Assembly (NCBI GenBank): GCA_036927565.1
Contig: JAYESD010000011.1
Location: 92,727,178-92,791,177 of the forward strand
Reading direction: 5' to 3'
DNA: 64,000 nt
Source: Tuctoria greenei
Lineage: Eukaryota > Streptophyta > Magnoliopsida > Poales > Poaceae
The position numbers and the translations under genes are program-made. Of the stretch, positions 32,393 through 42,424 are shown one piece after another (within the stretch, counting starts at the first letter, position 1; the number at the start of each line of letters is the position of its first letter). The notes beneath the pieces were generated by a model. It was not told the origin of the DNA, made no database searches, and saw nothing but the letters and a program-made list of their open reading frames with translations.

Positions 32393-33202
32393 TGTCGGTG
32401 GTTTGGAACCGGCAGATCTCCCTACACTACTAAAGTGATAGGGGAGTTTGATGTTCGGTGTGGGCGCGCGGAGATTCAAGAAGGTGAGTAGGAAATGACA
32501 CAGGAGACACAAGAGTTTTACGTGGTTCGGGCCGCCTGAGCGTAATACCCTACTCCACGGGTGTGTTGTTGTTGTATTAGCTGTATGAGCTTGTGTTGAG
32601 TGTCAATGGCGTGTGTGTGTCTCTGAACGTGTCGTCGGTCTGTCCTTTTATAGTACAAGGACAGGCCGTTACAAGTTAGCCTGGTCCGACATGTGGCCCC
32701 AGCGGTTATTAGTATTGATACACGTTTAATTGCTCTTAATGACCCTGTAACGGGCTTTGACAGCACCGTTACTGGTGTTAAGATCGTCCGTTTAAGTGTC
32801 ATTAATATGGTATTAATGACACTTAATCGGGTCTTGAAGTCGTTGCGAGGTCTTCCGGAGGTTAGAGGCTGAAGATTCGTCGATTGGACACATGGCAGCT
32901 CCGGAGCATACTGTGGGAAACAGGTAGCTCCGGTGCTACCTGACACGTGTCAGGTCCGGAGCTTCTCTCGGTCTGGGGTTAAGTCCAGAGGTGCCATTTC
33001 GGTACATGGCCCGGAGCTTCCCCCTTGTGGGCGGTAGCTCCAGTTTGATAGTACACGTGGCGACCCTGGAATTAACCATGTTAGAGAAGCGGGTCTAGTT
33101 ATATCTGACATGTGGGCCTCCGAGGGTCTTCAAATCAAGTATATGACTTTCCTTTGAGATCTTTGTAACCTCAAGGGGTGTACGGTTTTTAGGGTACCGA
33201 CA
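32393..33202 (-). repeat. 3' LTR of the minus-strand Tat Gypsy
   Basis: 810 bp. On the minus strand TGTCGGTACCC to CCACCGACA, with TATAAAAG at 32652-32645. It lacks 28 bp present near 44955-44982 in the 5' LTR. It contains several GCTCCGG and CCGGAGC words. Confidence 0.95.
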
Positions 33203-33214
33203 GTGGCCCCCTGG
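33203..33214 (-). other. Polypurine tract of the minus-strand Tat Gypsy
   Basis: CCAGGGGGCCAC immediately before TGTCGGT on the minus strand; the same junction as at 52-64. Confidence 0.8.
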
Positions 33215-33737
33215 ACCTACCTCCGGGGAAGACCTCTTGGGTGAAGTCATTCCGCTGGAGGTGGGTCCATCCTCACGACTTTTGAACTGAGTCTTCAAAG
33301 GTCTTCTGAGGTGCCATTGGCGAGGGTTTGGAGTTAAATCCTCGCCACTTGGCGTGCCCTGCGTGCGGCAGATGAGATCTTTGGTGTGCGGATCTCACGC
33401 AATTGAAGGTCGCCGGTTCCCGACACGAAAACCGTATCGGTTCCGCGCGCCTTGTCAGGCCGCCGCCTTCGGGTTTCCCGCCTCATGATGGCAACCGTTC
33501 GCTTGGGTAAGAACCTCGACTTGATTGTCGGGGTGGTCCCGGGCCCGCTTGTCATTGGCTGGGTGGAATTTTTGGGTGGTATCTTCGACTTCCTTGTGGT
33601 TTCCATCCAAGCGTTGCGAGGGCTTACTTAAGAAGGAAAGCGCGCACCGTCGGGAGTTCTTCACGCCTCCCATCTGATCTTGCGCTCGAACTCCCAACTT
33701 GTGCTTCGCTTTTCTTCTCTTTCCTAGCCGTGCCGCG

Positions 33738-36700
33738 ATGGAGTTGGGTCTCCGCGAAAGTCGCTTGAAGACCGACGGCGATTTGAAGAAGGTCCGGGCC
33801 CTCATGGGGTGGTCCTCGGACTTCTTCAACTGCTCGGTCCGCGCCGGTGGAGAGCTCCTGTTTGAGAAGGAGCACTCTGGTGAAATGGTGTACTTCTCCT
33901 CGTACGCCATGGTGGGGTTGATCCCACCTTTTTCTTCCTTTTTCTTGATGCTGTTGGACTTCTATGGTCTGCAGCTATACCACCTTGGCCCTCACTCCAT
34001 TCTCCTCGTGTCTATCTTCGTCCACTTCTGTGAGATGTGGGTGGGCATCCCCCCTGCATCGAACTCTTCCGGACCTTCTTCACCGTTCACACCACCGGTA
34101 GGAGCAATGAGTACCTTGGCTTCTACTACTTCGTGAAGCGCAAGAAGTGCCCATTCAAGTACCTCCGGTTGTTCCCTTCTAGGAAATGGGATGACTGGAA
34201 GAAGGACTGGATAGTCATCCGGGTGGAGGAGCACGAGAGGCTGGAGCTGCCCGAAGGCCTCCCCAACATTGACACGACGATCTGGAGTGAAGCTCCGGTG
34301 CTGGCGGACGTCTTCGACCCTGTTCTGACCAGGATTCGCCGTTGCGTGGAGGGGGGATTAACCCCTCAAGCGGTGTTTTGTAACTTCCTGGTCAATAGGT
34401 GGGCACTGCTGAAGAAGAGGGAGAAACTCGCTTGGGCCCTCAACAGCGCGATGGACGACGACCAGGTCGAGACCAGGTTGAAGTCCAACATGGTGGGGAA
34501 AACCTTGGAGTTCCACCTCAAGAAGTTCCAGCACGGCATCGACGTCGAAGGCGATGACTTGACTCCGCCATCAGCTTTTCTTCCTCTGAACGTGGAAGTG
34601 GAGTTCAGCAGGGAGCTCCGGCGGAAGATGCCCATGCTTGACGACCTTGGTGTCGTTGAGAGAAGACCAACCTCCGGGGTAGCGATCCCGGAGTACCCAA
34701 GGATGGCTCCGACCCTGCTCCGAAGCCGTGGGGAGAAGTTGTTGGCAAGGGCAAGGAGCTGGCGGATGAACCCGTGAGCCGGAAGAGGAAGCTGCAGTAC
34801 GCCGACGGAAGGTCCGTCGGGCCCGCTACTTCTGCGTCGGCTCCTTCTCCCCGGAGGGGAAGGTCCTCTGCAACTGCGGCGACTGTTCCCGTAGTGGGGT
34901 CCTCCCGGAACGCAACTGTTCCCGCAGTGGGGTCCTCTCGGGGCGCGACTGTTCCCGCAGTGGGGTCCTCCTGGGGTGTTAGCTCCGGGCACGCGACTCC
35001 AGCACCTGGGCCGGTGGAGGCCTCCAGGTCTGGGGGTTCTTCCCGATCAAGGGGGGCCTCGACTCGGGAATCACCCGTGGCCGCGACAAGTTCCGGGGGG
35101 GCCTTCCGGAGCTTCCACACCGGCTATGACCAGACCAGAACGCCCGGGAAAAAGGTTTCGCGCAAGCTGGTGCGGAAGCCTCCCAAGGTAATTTTCAATC
35201 TTTACCTTGGACAATTGTTTTGCTGTAGTGATTGCTTTTTTAAGTTTCCTCGTCCATCATTTGCAGCGTTCCCAAGAAGATGAGTGAGGCTCCACCCTCA
35301 GCCGCAGCAACTGAAGCTGTGAGGGCAGAAGCTTCTACTCCGGTCCCAGTGCCGCCCCAAGTGGTGGCTGAAGCTGCGACAGCTCCGGCGTCGGCTGTCG
35401 TGGTCATGGACCTCGACTCATCCCTAGAGGCTCCCGTGGTAGCGCCGGACCATGGGAGAGAAGATGCGCCAGCGGCACCTGCCCCGGAGGTTGAAGCTCC
35501 GGGTCCTGGTGCTGAAATGATGGAGGCTCTGGTTGTTGAGCCGGAGGAAGCAGTAATACCGGCCTCTGAGCCAGAAATTGTCGAAGCCCCGGCGGTTGAG
35601 CCGGAGGTGATTGAAGCTCCGGCGTACACGCCGGAAGCTGAGGTAGTTCCGTCAGTTGGGCCGGCTACCTCCAAAGCACCGGCCGCTGAGCCGGTCATTG
35701 TTGGAGCTCCGGCCACAGGGCCAGTCGATGTTGAAGATCTTCCGGCTCCTGAGCTAGTTGTTGAAGAGGTGACGGAGCTTGATCCCCCATCGGAAGAGGT
35801 GCCCAGACCGGAGCCAGTAGCGGCTCCTGCTCCGGAAGCGTCGACGTCAGAGGTACCTGCGACTGAGCCGGGGTGCCTAGGCGAAGTCGCTGGCCCCCTG
35901 CCTGAGGGGGCGAACGAAGACCTGGCGGCAGGGCCTTCCTCGATGGCGACTTAGGCCATCCCGAAGGACGGCCTAGTGCCATGGAAACTCAGGGGACAAC
36001 TCTTGTGGAGTGGGACCCAATTTTTGTATCTGAAGATCCGCTGGAACCAGCGGAGGAGACCCCAGCAGGTCCGGAACCCATCCTGTTGTCGCTGTCTATT
36101 GACAACACATGTTCCAGTCTGCGTCAAGTCCAACTGGCCTTCTTCCACGACAGCAAGGCTCTTGAAGAGGAGCGCCAAACCCTTAGGTGTGGCGTAACCG
36201 GCTCTACTTCGAGACCAAGCTGGCGCAGCCGAGGCTAGCGGATGACAAAGAGTGGATCAAGCGGGAGAAGATCCGCCGGGAGTACTGGGGCAAGTTACTG
36301 GATGACAGGGAGAGTATGACTCGTGCCATCGACGCTCAATCCCGGGAGATCTACGATCAGGCCAAAGCAGCCAATAGTGCGGCCGATGAACGCAACGTAC
36401 AGCTTGAGGCCATTAACATTGCACTCATCAAGCGCCGAGAGGCACTTGAAGAGAGGGAGCAACGGCTCGAAGATGAAGAGCAGAAACTTCTAGAGCTGCG
36501 GGATGACGTCCTGAGGAGGGAGGAGGAGCTCGTCGAGAAGGTGGCTCTGGCTGACAAGGGCCTCAAGGAGCGCGCCAAGAAATTGGAAGAGCGCTGCCAT
36601 GAGGAAGAGGAGAAGGTCTGGGTGCGAGGGCAAGAACTCTACGAACAAGAGTGTGTCCTTACTTCCAGGGAGAAGAAAGTGAGGGGCAGAGAGAAGGACC

Positions 36701-37236
36701 TGGTCGACCGCCGGAACAAGATCCACCTCCGGGAGGAGGATCTCGGAAAACTCGAAAAGCGGGTTGCTGAGAAGATTCAGCAAAACGCCAAAAAAGTTGA
36801 GCGCCTTGCCCGCGAGAATTCTAAACTGGTGGCGGCCAAAAGATCCCTGGAAGAGATGAAGGGCTTAAGGACTGAGGACTCCCTACAGATTTGGGAGTTC
36901 TTGAGCAAGGCCAATGACGCGCTGACACCGATGGGCTTCAGCCCCGTGCGCCCGGATGATCCGGAGCCGGAGCCGGACCCGGCGTTGCAGGCATTGAGTT
37001 CGGCAGGCAGCAAACTCTCCAAGGTGGGCGATGTCATCACGGACCAATTGGAGGTTGAGGGGCAATCCCTGGCGAAGAACATCGCAGAATATGTGCTGAC
37101 GTGCTACACCAGCCGGAAATCCCAATTTCCTCTGGACCCGGTGCTTGAAGGTCCCGTCGAAGGAGAAGGGGAAGCTGCCCGAGCCAGCGTGTCGGAGGTT
37201 GCCCAAAAAGTCGCCCAATTCTTCCATAGGGTCTAG
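33738..37236 (+). pseudogene. Antisense ORF region of the Tat Gypsy (plus strand, frameshifted)
   Basis: Reads opposite to the element. ATG at 33738 is in good context (GCGATGG). The first part contains FYGLQLYHLGPHSILLVSIF, like the 'putative gypsy type transposon' family (Transposase_28). A one-base loss in a C run at 34049-34054 shifts the frame; the domain continues with RKWDDWKKDWIVIRVEEHE to about 34700. After another shift comes a Ser/Arg/Gly segment with three VGSS repeats, then a possible intron (35188-35266, GT-AG). An Ala/Pro/Glu/Val-rich repeat region follows (35280-35954), then, after a shift near 36187, a coiled coil of about 200 residues (36240-36840) and a folded tail ending VAQKVAQFF. 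Function unknown. A matching tail lies at 60001-60179. Confidence 0.75.
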
Positions 37237-38500
37237 GACCATCTCTGTAGTTCTCACTTGTATCTTCTCTTCTTCTTCCTCAATTTTGTAATCCCTTGTC
37301 TCCAGATGTAATCCCTTGTCTCCAGATAAATGAAATCCCCAAATTTTTGTGAATTTCACTTTTTGTCTTCAACACTTTTCTCTTCACTTGGCCCCCTGGT
37401 AGATGTACACAATTTGATTGTGAACATGTACCAAGAGGATATTGTGTTTTGTTGAAGACTCATTTGCTCCGAACTTGTAGAATTTAGGTCCGAAGTCTTC
37501 GATAGTGAAGGCCCCCTGAGGTTGTCGGAGCTTCGAAGCTCCGGCATTGTCTATCACTGGAGCTTGATAGCTCCGGCAATAGTCAATATCAACGCGTAGA
37601 GCATCGATAGTTATTCCTCCGGGGTGTCGGAGCTTAGTAGCTCCGGCAGTGACCTTTGCCAACACTTAGTTTGTTGGCAGCAGACTCCATTTACGGGGTC
37701 TTCTCACCATCTTTTATTCAGCGTCGACGGCTGGCCCCCCTAGGGGAGTCGGAGCTTAGTTTGCTCCGACTTTTCTCCATCAACGTAGATTTTATTTTTT
37801 CCTGCACACTTAAGCCAAGAAAAATAGTAAAATTCGTTTCTTATCTATAACTTCGTCGCGGCTTACGACTCTCAAGAAGATTTTAAGTCAAACACGATTC
37901 TAAATACAACCGAATGCATTGTCTTTTCTTCCAGATCCAACTGTACACAGACCCGCCATACTTCGGCCTGCCGGGGTGTAGGTAGAGTGGCGTACTTAGG
38001 GTGCTTGACCAGGCTAAGTCGATAGCACACTCCAGCCCTAGGTTGGCTTGGCGGCTTTCAGGCGAGTTGGCCATGAACAATATTTGAATCCAAAAGAATT
38101 GACAATACAACTCGAATCGTATATAAACCGGTTGAACTAAAATTTCTTAAGAATTGCACGTCTTTGTTATAGACAAGAAAGAGAAAAATAAAAATGTTGA
38201 GCCTGTACAAAATAAATGCATGTGGAGTCTATTTCACATGAAGATGTCTTTCATTATAGGTCCGGGGTACAGGGGAAACAAGTACACTCTTAGGGTACGG
38301 AACCAGGCTAAGTGTGTTTCATTTCTCATTTGACCCAGGGTAGTTAGCCACACTTTTAGTCCTGAGACTGTGACAAGTGTTGCATGAGCTTTGCGGACCT
38401 TTCGGGAAAGGTCCGGCTGCTCTCCCGGAGGAGCTACCCGACTCTGTACAATGACTCTATAACATACACCTCAGGTTACTCAAGACTCACCTCCGTGGTA
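37237..38500 (-). repeat. Spacer between pol and antisense ORF, with hairpin repeats
   Basis: Non-coding, 1.26 kb. Four inverted repeats of the form CGGAGCT-N-AGCTCCG lie at 37526-37543 (a perfect 18-base palindrome), 37558-37575, 37628-37645 and 37750-37768. The opening repeats 'aatcccttgtctccag' twice (37291-37325). The rest resembles 58593-60000 of the plus-strand Tat element. Confidence 0.75.
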
Positions 38501-40204
38501 TTAAGTGTAGAACTTACGGAGGTGCTCAATGTTCCAAGGATTTGGGAGAGTTGTCCCATCCTCAGTAGCCAAGCGAACGCTTCCGGGACGGGATACTTTA
38601 ATCACTCGAAAGGGCCCCTCCCAGCCGGGGGAGAGTTTGTTTAACCCTTCTCTGGATTGTATTCTCCGTAGCACCAGATCGCCTTCCTCGAGCTGTCGGT
38701 TGTGTACATGCCGCTGGTGATAACGCCGTAGGGCTTGGCGATATCGGGCATTCCGAACAGCTGCTTGGCACCTTCCCTCCTAAAGGAGGTCTAGGTCTTC
38801 ACGCCGGAGCTAGTCCAGCGCGGCTTCGTCGAAGGTCCGGACCTGGAGTGAACCCAAGGTGATTTCCGGAGGAAGGATTGCTTCAGCTCCGTACACCAGA
38901 AAGAAGGGCGTCTCTCCAGTTGACCGGTTTTGAGATGTCCTGTTGGCCCATAAAGTGGGCGGAAGCTCTTCAATCCAGTTGGCTCCATGTTTTTTCAAGC
39001 ACTCACAGGTGCGCGTTTTAGGTCCTTTAAGGATATCAGCATTTGCTCTCTCGGCTTGGCCATTGCTGGCTGGGTGAGCTACGGAGGCGTAGCAAACTTG
39101 TATGCCGAGGTCTTTGCAATATCCTTGGAATGAAGAGCTTGTGAATTGGGTCCCATTATCAGTGATGATTTTGTTTGGGACTCCAAATCTGCATACAATG
39201 GACTGCAAAAAGTTGATAGCAGATTGCTTGTTGATTGTCACAACTGGAGTTGCTTCCGGCCACTTGGTGAACTTGTCAATGGCGACGTACAGGAACTTGT
39301 AACCTCCGACGGCTCTTGGGAAAGGTCCCAAGATGTCCATCCCCCACACAGCGAAGGGCCATGTAGGAGGTATCATTTGTAAGGGCTGAGCTGGTGTGTG
39401 AATTTGCTTTGCATGAAATTGGCATGCTTCACATTTCTTCACCAGCTCAGTTGCATCCTGGAGTGCTGTAGGCCAGTAGAAGCCATGCCGAAAGGCTTTA
39501 CCGACCAGCGTGCGGGAAGACGCATGGTTCCCACACTCGCCTCCATGGATTTCTGCGAGGAGTTCACAGCCTTCTTCCCTTGTGATGCACCGCATTAGGA
39601 TGCCGTTGGCACCGCGCCGGTAGAGATCCCCTTCTACCAGCGTGTATCTTTTAGCCAATCTGACTACCCGGTCAGCGGATACATCATTGTTAGGAAGGAT
39701 GTTGTCTTTCAAGTAGTTCCGGATCTCCGAGATCCATGCATCAGAACTAACTTGAGCATTTGAGTCTTGCGTGCTGGGTTGCTCAGAGCTTCCGGCAGCA
39801 CCTACGACCCTTGATGGCTGCCATGGTAACAGGGCCATCGGGACTGTCAGCTTCGGGATGCTGATCTCGCCCCCTTCGCTCAGTTCGGCAGGTTGAGCTG
39901 TTGGCTTTGACAACCTCCGGACAAAGATTCCGTCAGGATCCGAAGCTCCGGTTGACGCTTTGGTCGAGAGTTCGTCAGCTTCAGTGTTATGGGCATGCTG
40001 AACATGGTGGAGATCTAGGACTTCAAAGTCCTTCTGAAGCCTCTGGACTTCAAGGAGGTAAGCAGCTAGCTGGAGATTATTGCAGGAGCATTCACCCTTC
40101 ACATGCTTAATGATGAGCTGTGAATCTCCATTGACCAGCAATTGCTTGACACCATATGACAGTGCCACCTTTAGTCCGTAGATGAGTGCTTCATACTCTG
40201 CCAT
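38501..40204 (-). CDS. pol: Tat Gypsy second RNase H end, integrase and pol C-terminus
   Basis: From 40204 downward: MAEYEALIYGLKVAL and NGDSQLIIKHVKG belong to the additional RNase H domain of Tat elements. The integrase zinc-binding part has EIHGGECGNH and KKCEACQFH. The core has GMDILGPFP, ITDNGTQF and SNGQAERAN, giving the D-D-E set intact. After FDEAALD a TAG (38808 downward) stops the frame; the same reading continues with RNRQLEEGDLVL-like sequence through a further frame change to LSPGWEGPF and the end ...HLRKFYT with TAA at 38503-38501. The main ORF is 464 residues. Confidence 0.85.
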
Positions 40205-41400
40205 GTTGTTGGTCGCCTAGAAGTCAAGGTGTACCATGTATTTCACCTTCTCCCCAGTCGGTGCAAGGAGAAGGATTCCAGCTCCGGCCCCCTGCTTCTG
40301 CATGGAGCCGTTGAAGTAGAGGGTCCAGTAAGGCTCGGTGAAGGTTGGAGCTTGATTCTCCATCTTCTGCTCACTGGGGCCCCCAAGATTTGATGGAGAG
40401 GGAGTCCATTCTGCCACAAAATCTGCCAATGCTTGACTCTTGACTGCTTGTCTTGAAATAAATTCAAGATCAAATTCTGCCAATTCCGCTGCCCACTTTG
40501 CAATATTCCCAGTTGAATTGGGATTATGCAAGATTGCTCGAAGTGGGTAGGAGGTCACCATTGAGACTTTGTGAGCTTGGAAGTAATGGCGAAGCTTTCT
40601 GGAGGCAATAAGAACTGCATAGAGCAGCTTATGCACCTCTAGGTATCAAGTCTTGGCATCATGTAATACTTCACTAATGAAGTACACCGGGCGCTGAATG
40701 GTCCAGACCCTCCCGGAGGGGTCCGGAGCTTCCTCTTCACTAACCCGGATCCTCTCAGAGGAGTCCGAATTTTCTTCGGGGACCTCCGGGTTCTTGCTGG
40801 AGGAACCCGCAGCTTCTTCAGAAGTGACCTGGACCCTCCCGGAGGGGTCTGGGTCTCCTGAAGTGACTTCTTGTGGATTCGAATCTGGGAGCTGGGACCT
40901 AGACTCGCTTTTAGGAACCTCCGGACCCTCTCGAAGGGGTCTGGATTCCTGAGTATGGGGTAGTTCTGGTCTCTCCGCAACCAGAACCATACTGACGACT
41001 TCGTTAGTAGCTGAAATATAAAGCAACAAAGGCTCACCAGGGTTTGGAGCTACCAGAATTGGTAGGGTGGTGAGGAACTGTTTCAGCTCCTGTAATGCCT
41101 TCTCTGCTTCTTCAAACCATTGGAATGGTCCAGACTTCCTCAATAACTTGAAGAAGGGGAGTGCCCGTTCTGCCAGTCTTGAGATGAACCGGTTGAGGGC
41201 TGCTAGACATCCAGTTAACTTTTGGACATCTTTGATGCGGGTTGGTGGTCGCATGTCTTCAATGGCCTTAATCTTCGCCGGATTAGCTTCTATGCCCCGG
41301 TGACTTACCAGGAAACTGAGAAGTTTTCCGGAGCTAACCCCGAAGACACACTTGTTTGGGTTTAGCTTTGTGCGGGTGGCCCGCAACTTGTCGAAGACAG
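40205..41400 (-). pseudogene. pol: Tat Gypsy RT connection and RNase H with a repeat insert
   Basis: From 41386 downward: LNPNKCVFGVSSGKLL, LTGCLAALNRFISR and LLLYISATNEVV are the thumb and start of RNase H. The expected next motif QRPVYFISEVLHDAK (about 40690) is separated by about 85 residues rich in Glu, Pro and Ser with repeated DPSGRV and EEA words. In Tat elements known to me this linker is short. A frameshift near 40640 then leads to KLLYAVLIASRKLRHYF (40636 on), and a stop lies near 40217. Confidence 0.8.
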
Positions 41401-41401
41401 C

Positions 41402-41980
41402 CTACAAGGTGTCAAGGAGTGACTCCTTGTTCCTGACCTTGACCACGATGTCATCGACGTACACTTCCACTATGTCTCTAATGAGTTCTTCAAAAGTTTT
41501 GTACATAGCTCGTACAAAAGTTGAAGTTGCATTCTTGAGACCAAAGGGCATGGCTGTGTAACAGTACAATCCATCTACTGTGATGAATGAAGTATGCTCT
41601 TCATCTTCCCTAGACATCCTGATTTGATGATACCCGGAATATGCGTCTAGGAAACACAGTAATTCACACCCAGAGGTGGAATCCACTATCTGATCTATTC
41701 TAGGTAGTGGGAATGGATCTTTTGGACATGCCTTATTTAGTGTGGTGTATTCGATGCACATCCGAAGCTTCCCGCCGGCCTTGGGAACAACCACTAGGTT
41801 TGCCAGCCATTTTGGATGGAAGACTTCTCGAATCAATCCAGCTTTGAGCAACTTCTTCACTTCTTGTCGGATGAAGTTCTGTCGCTCTACGGATTGCTTC
41901 CGAGGCTTCTGATGCACAGGCCGAGCATCAGGGTAGATCTTCAGATTGTGCTCAATCACTTCCCTGGGGATCTCAGGCAT
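41402..41980 (-). CDS. pol: Tat Gypsy reverse transcriptase
   Basis: From Met at 41980: MPEIPREVIEHNL, RPVHQKPRK, VVVPKAGGKLRMCIEYTTLN, KDPFPLPRID, FLDAYSGYHQI, MPFGLKNATSTF and the catalytic YVDDIVV (about 41463-41441). These are fingers and palm of a Gypsy reverse transcriptase. The two catalytic Asp are present, and so is the Asp of FLDAYSGY. The frame breaks at 41402, where the next part begins in another frame. Confidence 0.9.
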   Translation of the reverse strand: MPEIPREVIEHNLKIYPDARPVHQKPRKQSVERQNFIRQEVKKLLKAGLIREVFHPKWLANLVVVPKAGGKLRMCIEYTTLNKACPKDPFPLPRIDQIVDSTSGCELLCFLDAYSGYHQIRMSREDEEHTSFITVDGLYCYTAMPFGLKNATSTFVRAMYKTFEELIRDIVEVYVDDIVVKVRNKESLLDTL

Positions 41981-42424
41981 TTGTGACGGTTGCGAGGCAA
42001 ATACGTCAACGTTAGCCCGGAGGAAAGTGATGAGCGCGAGTTCCTATTTGTCGTTCAATCCCCCCGATATACGGGTGGTTTGAGCGGCATCGGGACCAGT
42101 TTGGATGACTTTGACGGGAATGTCGGTGTCGCCGCTTGGCTGCACTCGAGGTGCAGAAGTCGAGCCTCGTTGACGGATGCTCGGGGGTTTTGGAGCTTGC
42201 TCCTGCCTGGAGTCCTCCTCTTGCACCGTAGTGAGTGCATGGAGTTCTTCTAGTGCAGTTACTCCGGCAGTACGATCTCCGCGGATCCGGAGAACGCCTA
42301 CTGGTGTTGGCATTTTCAACTCCAGATAACCATAATGAGCGGCTGCCATGAATTTGTACAGGGCAGGCCTTCCCAAGATGGCATTAAAAGGTAATTTGAT
42401 CTGAGCGACGTCAAAGACCAACAT
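41981..42424 (-). CDS. pol: Tat Gypsy pol N-terminal linker
   Basis: From 42424: VFDVAQIKLPFNAILGRPAL and FMAAAHYGYLELKMP are the segment between protease and reverse transcriptase. An acidic, Gln-rich spacer runs to a TAA-closed end at about 42044, followed by a frame change before MPEIPRE. Confidence 0.75.

Noticed and set aside
34605..35120. Minus-strand ORFs opposite the antisense ORF (also 35240-35716 and 36883-37359)
   Set aside because: They mirror the repeat-rich coding strand on the plus side and carry no domain; shadow frames.
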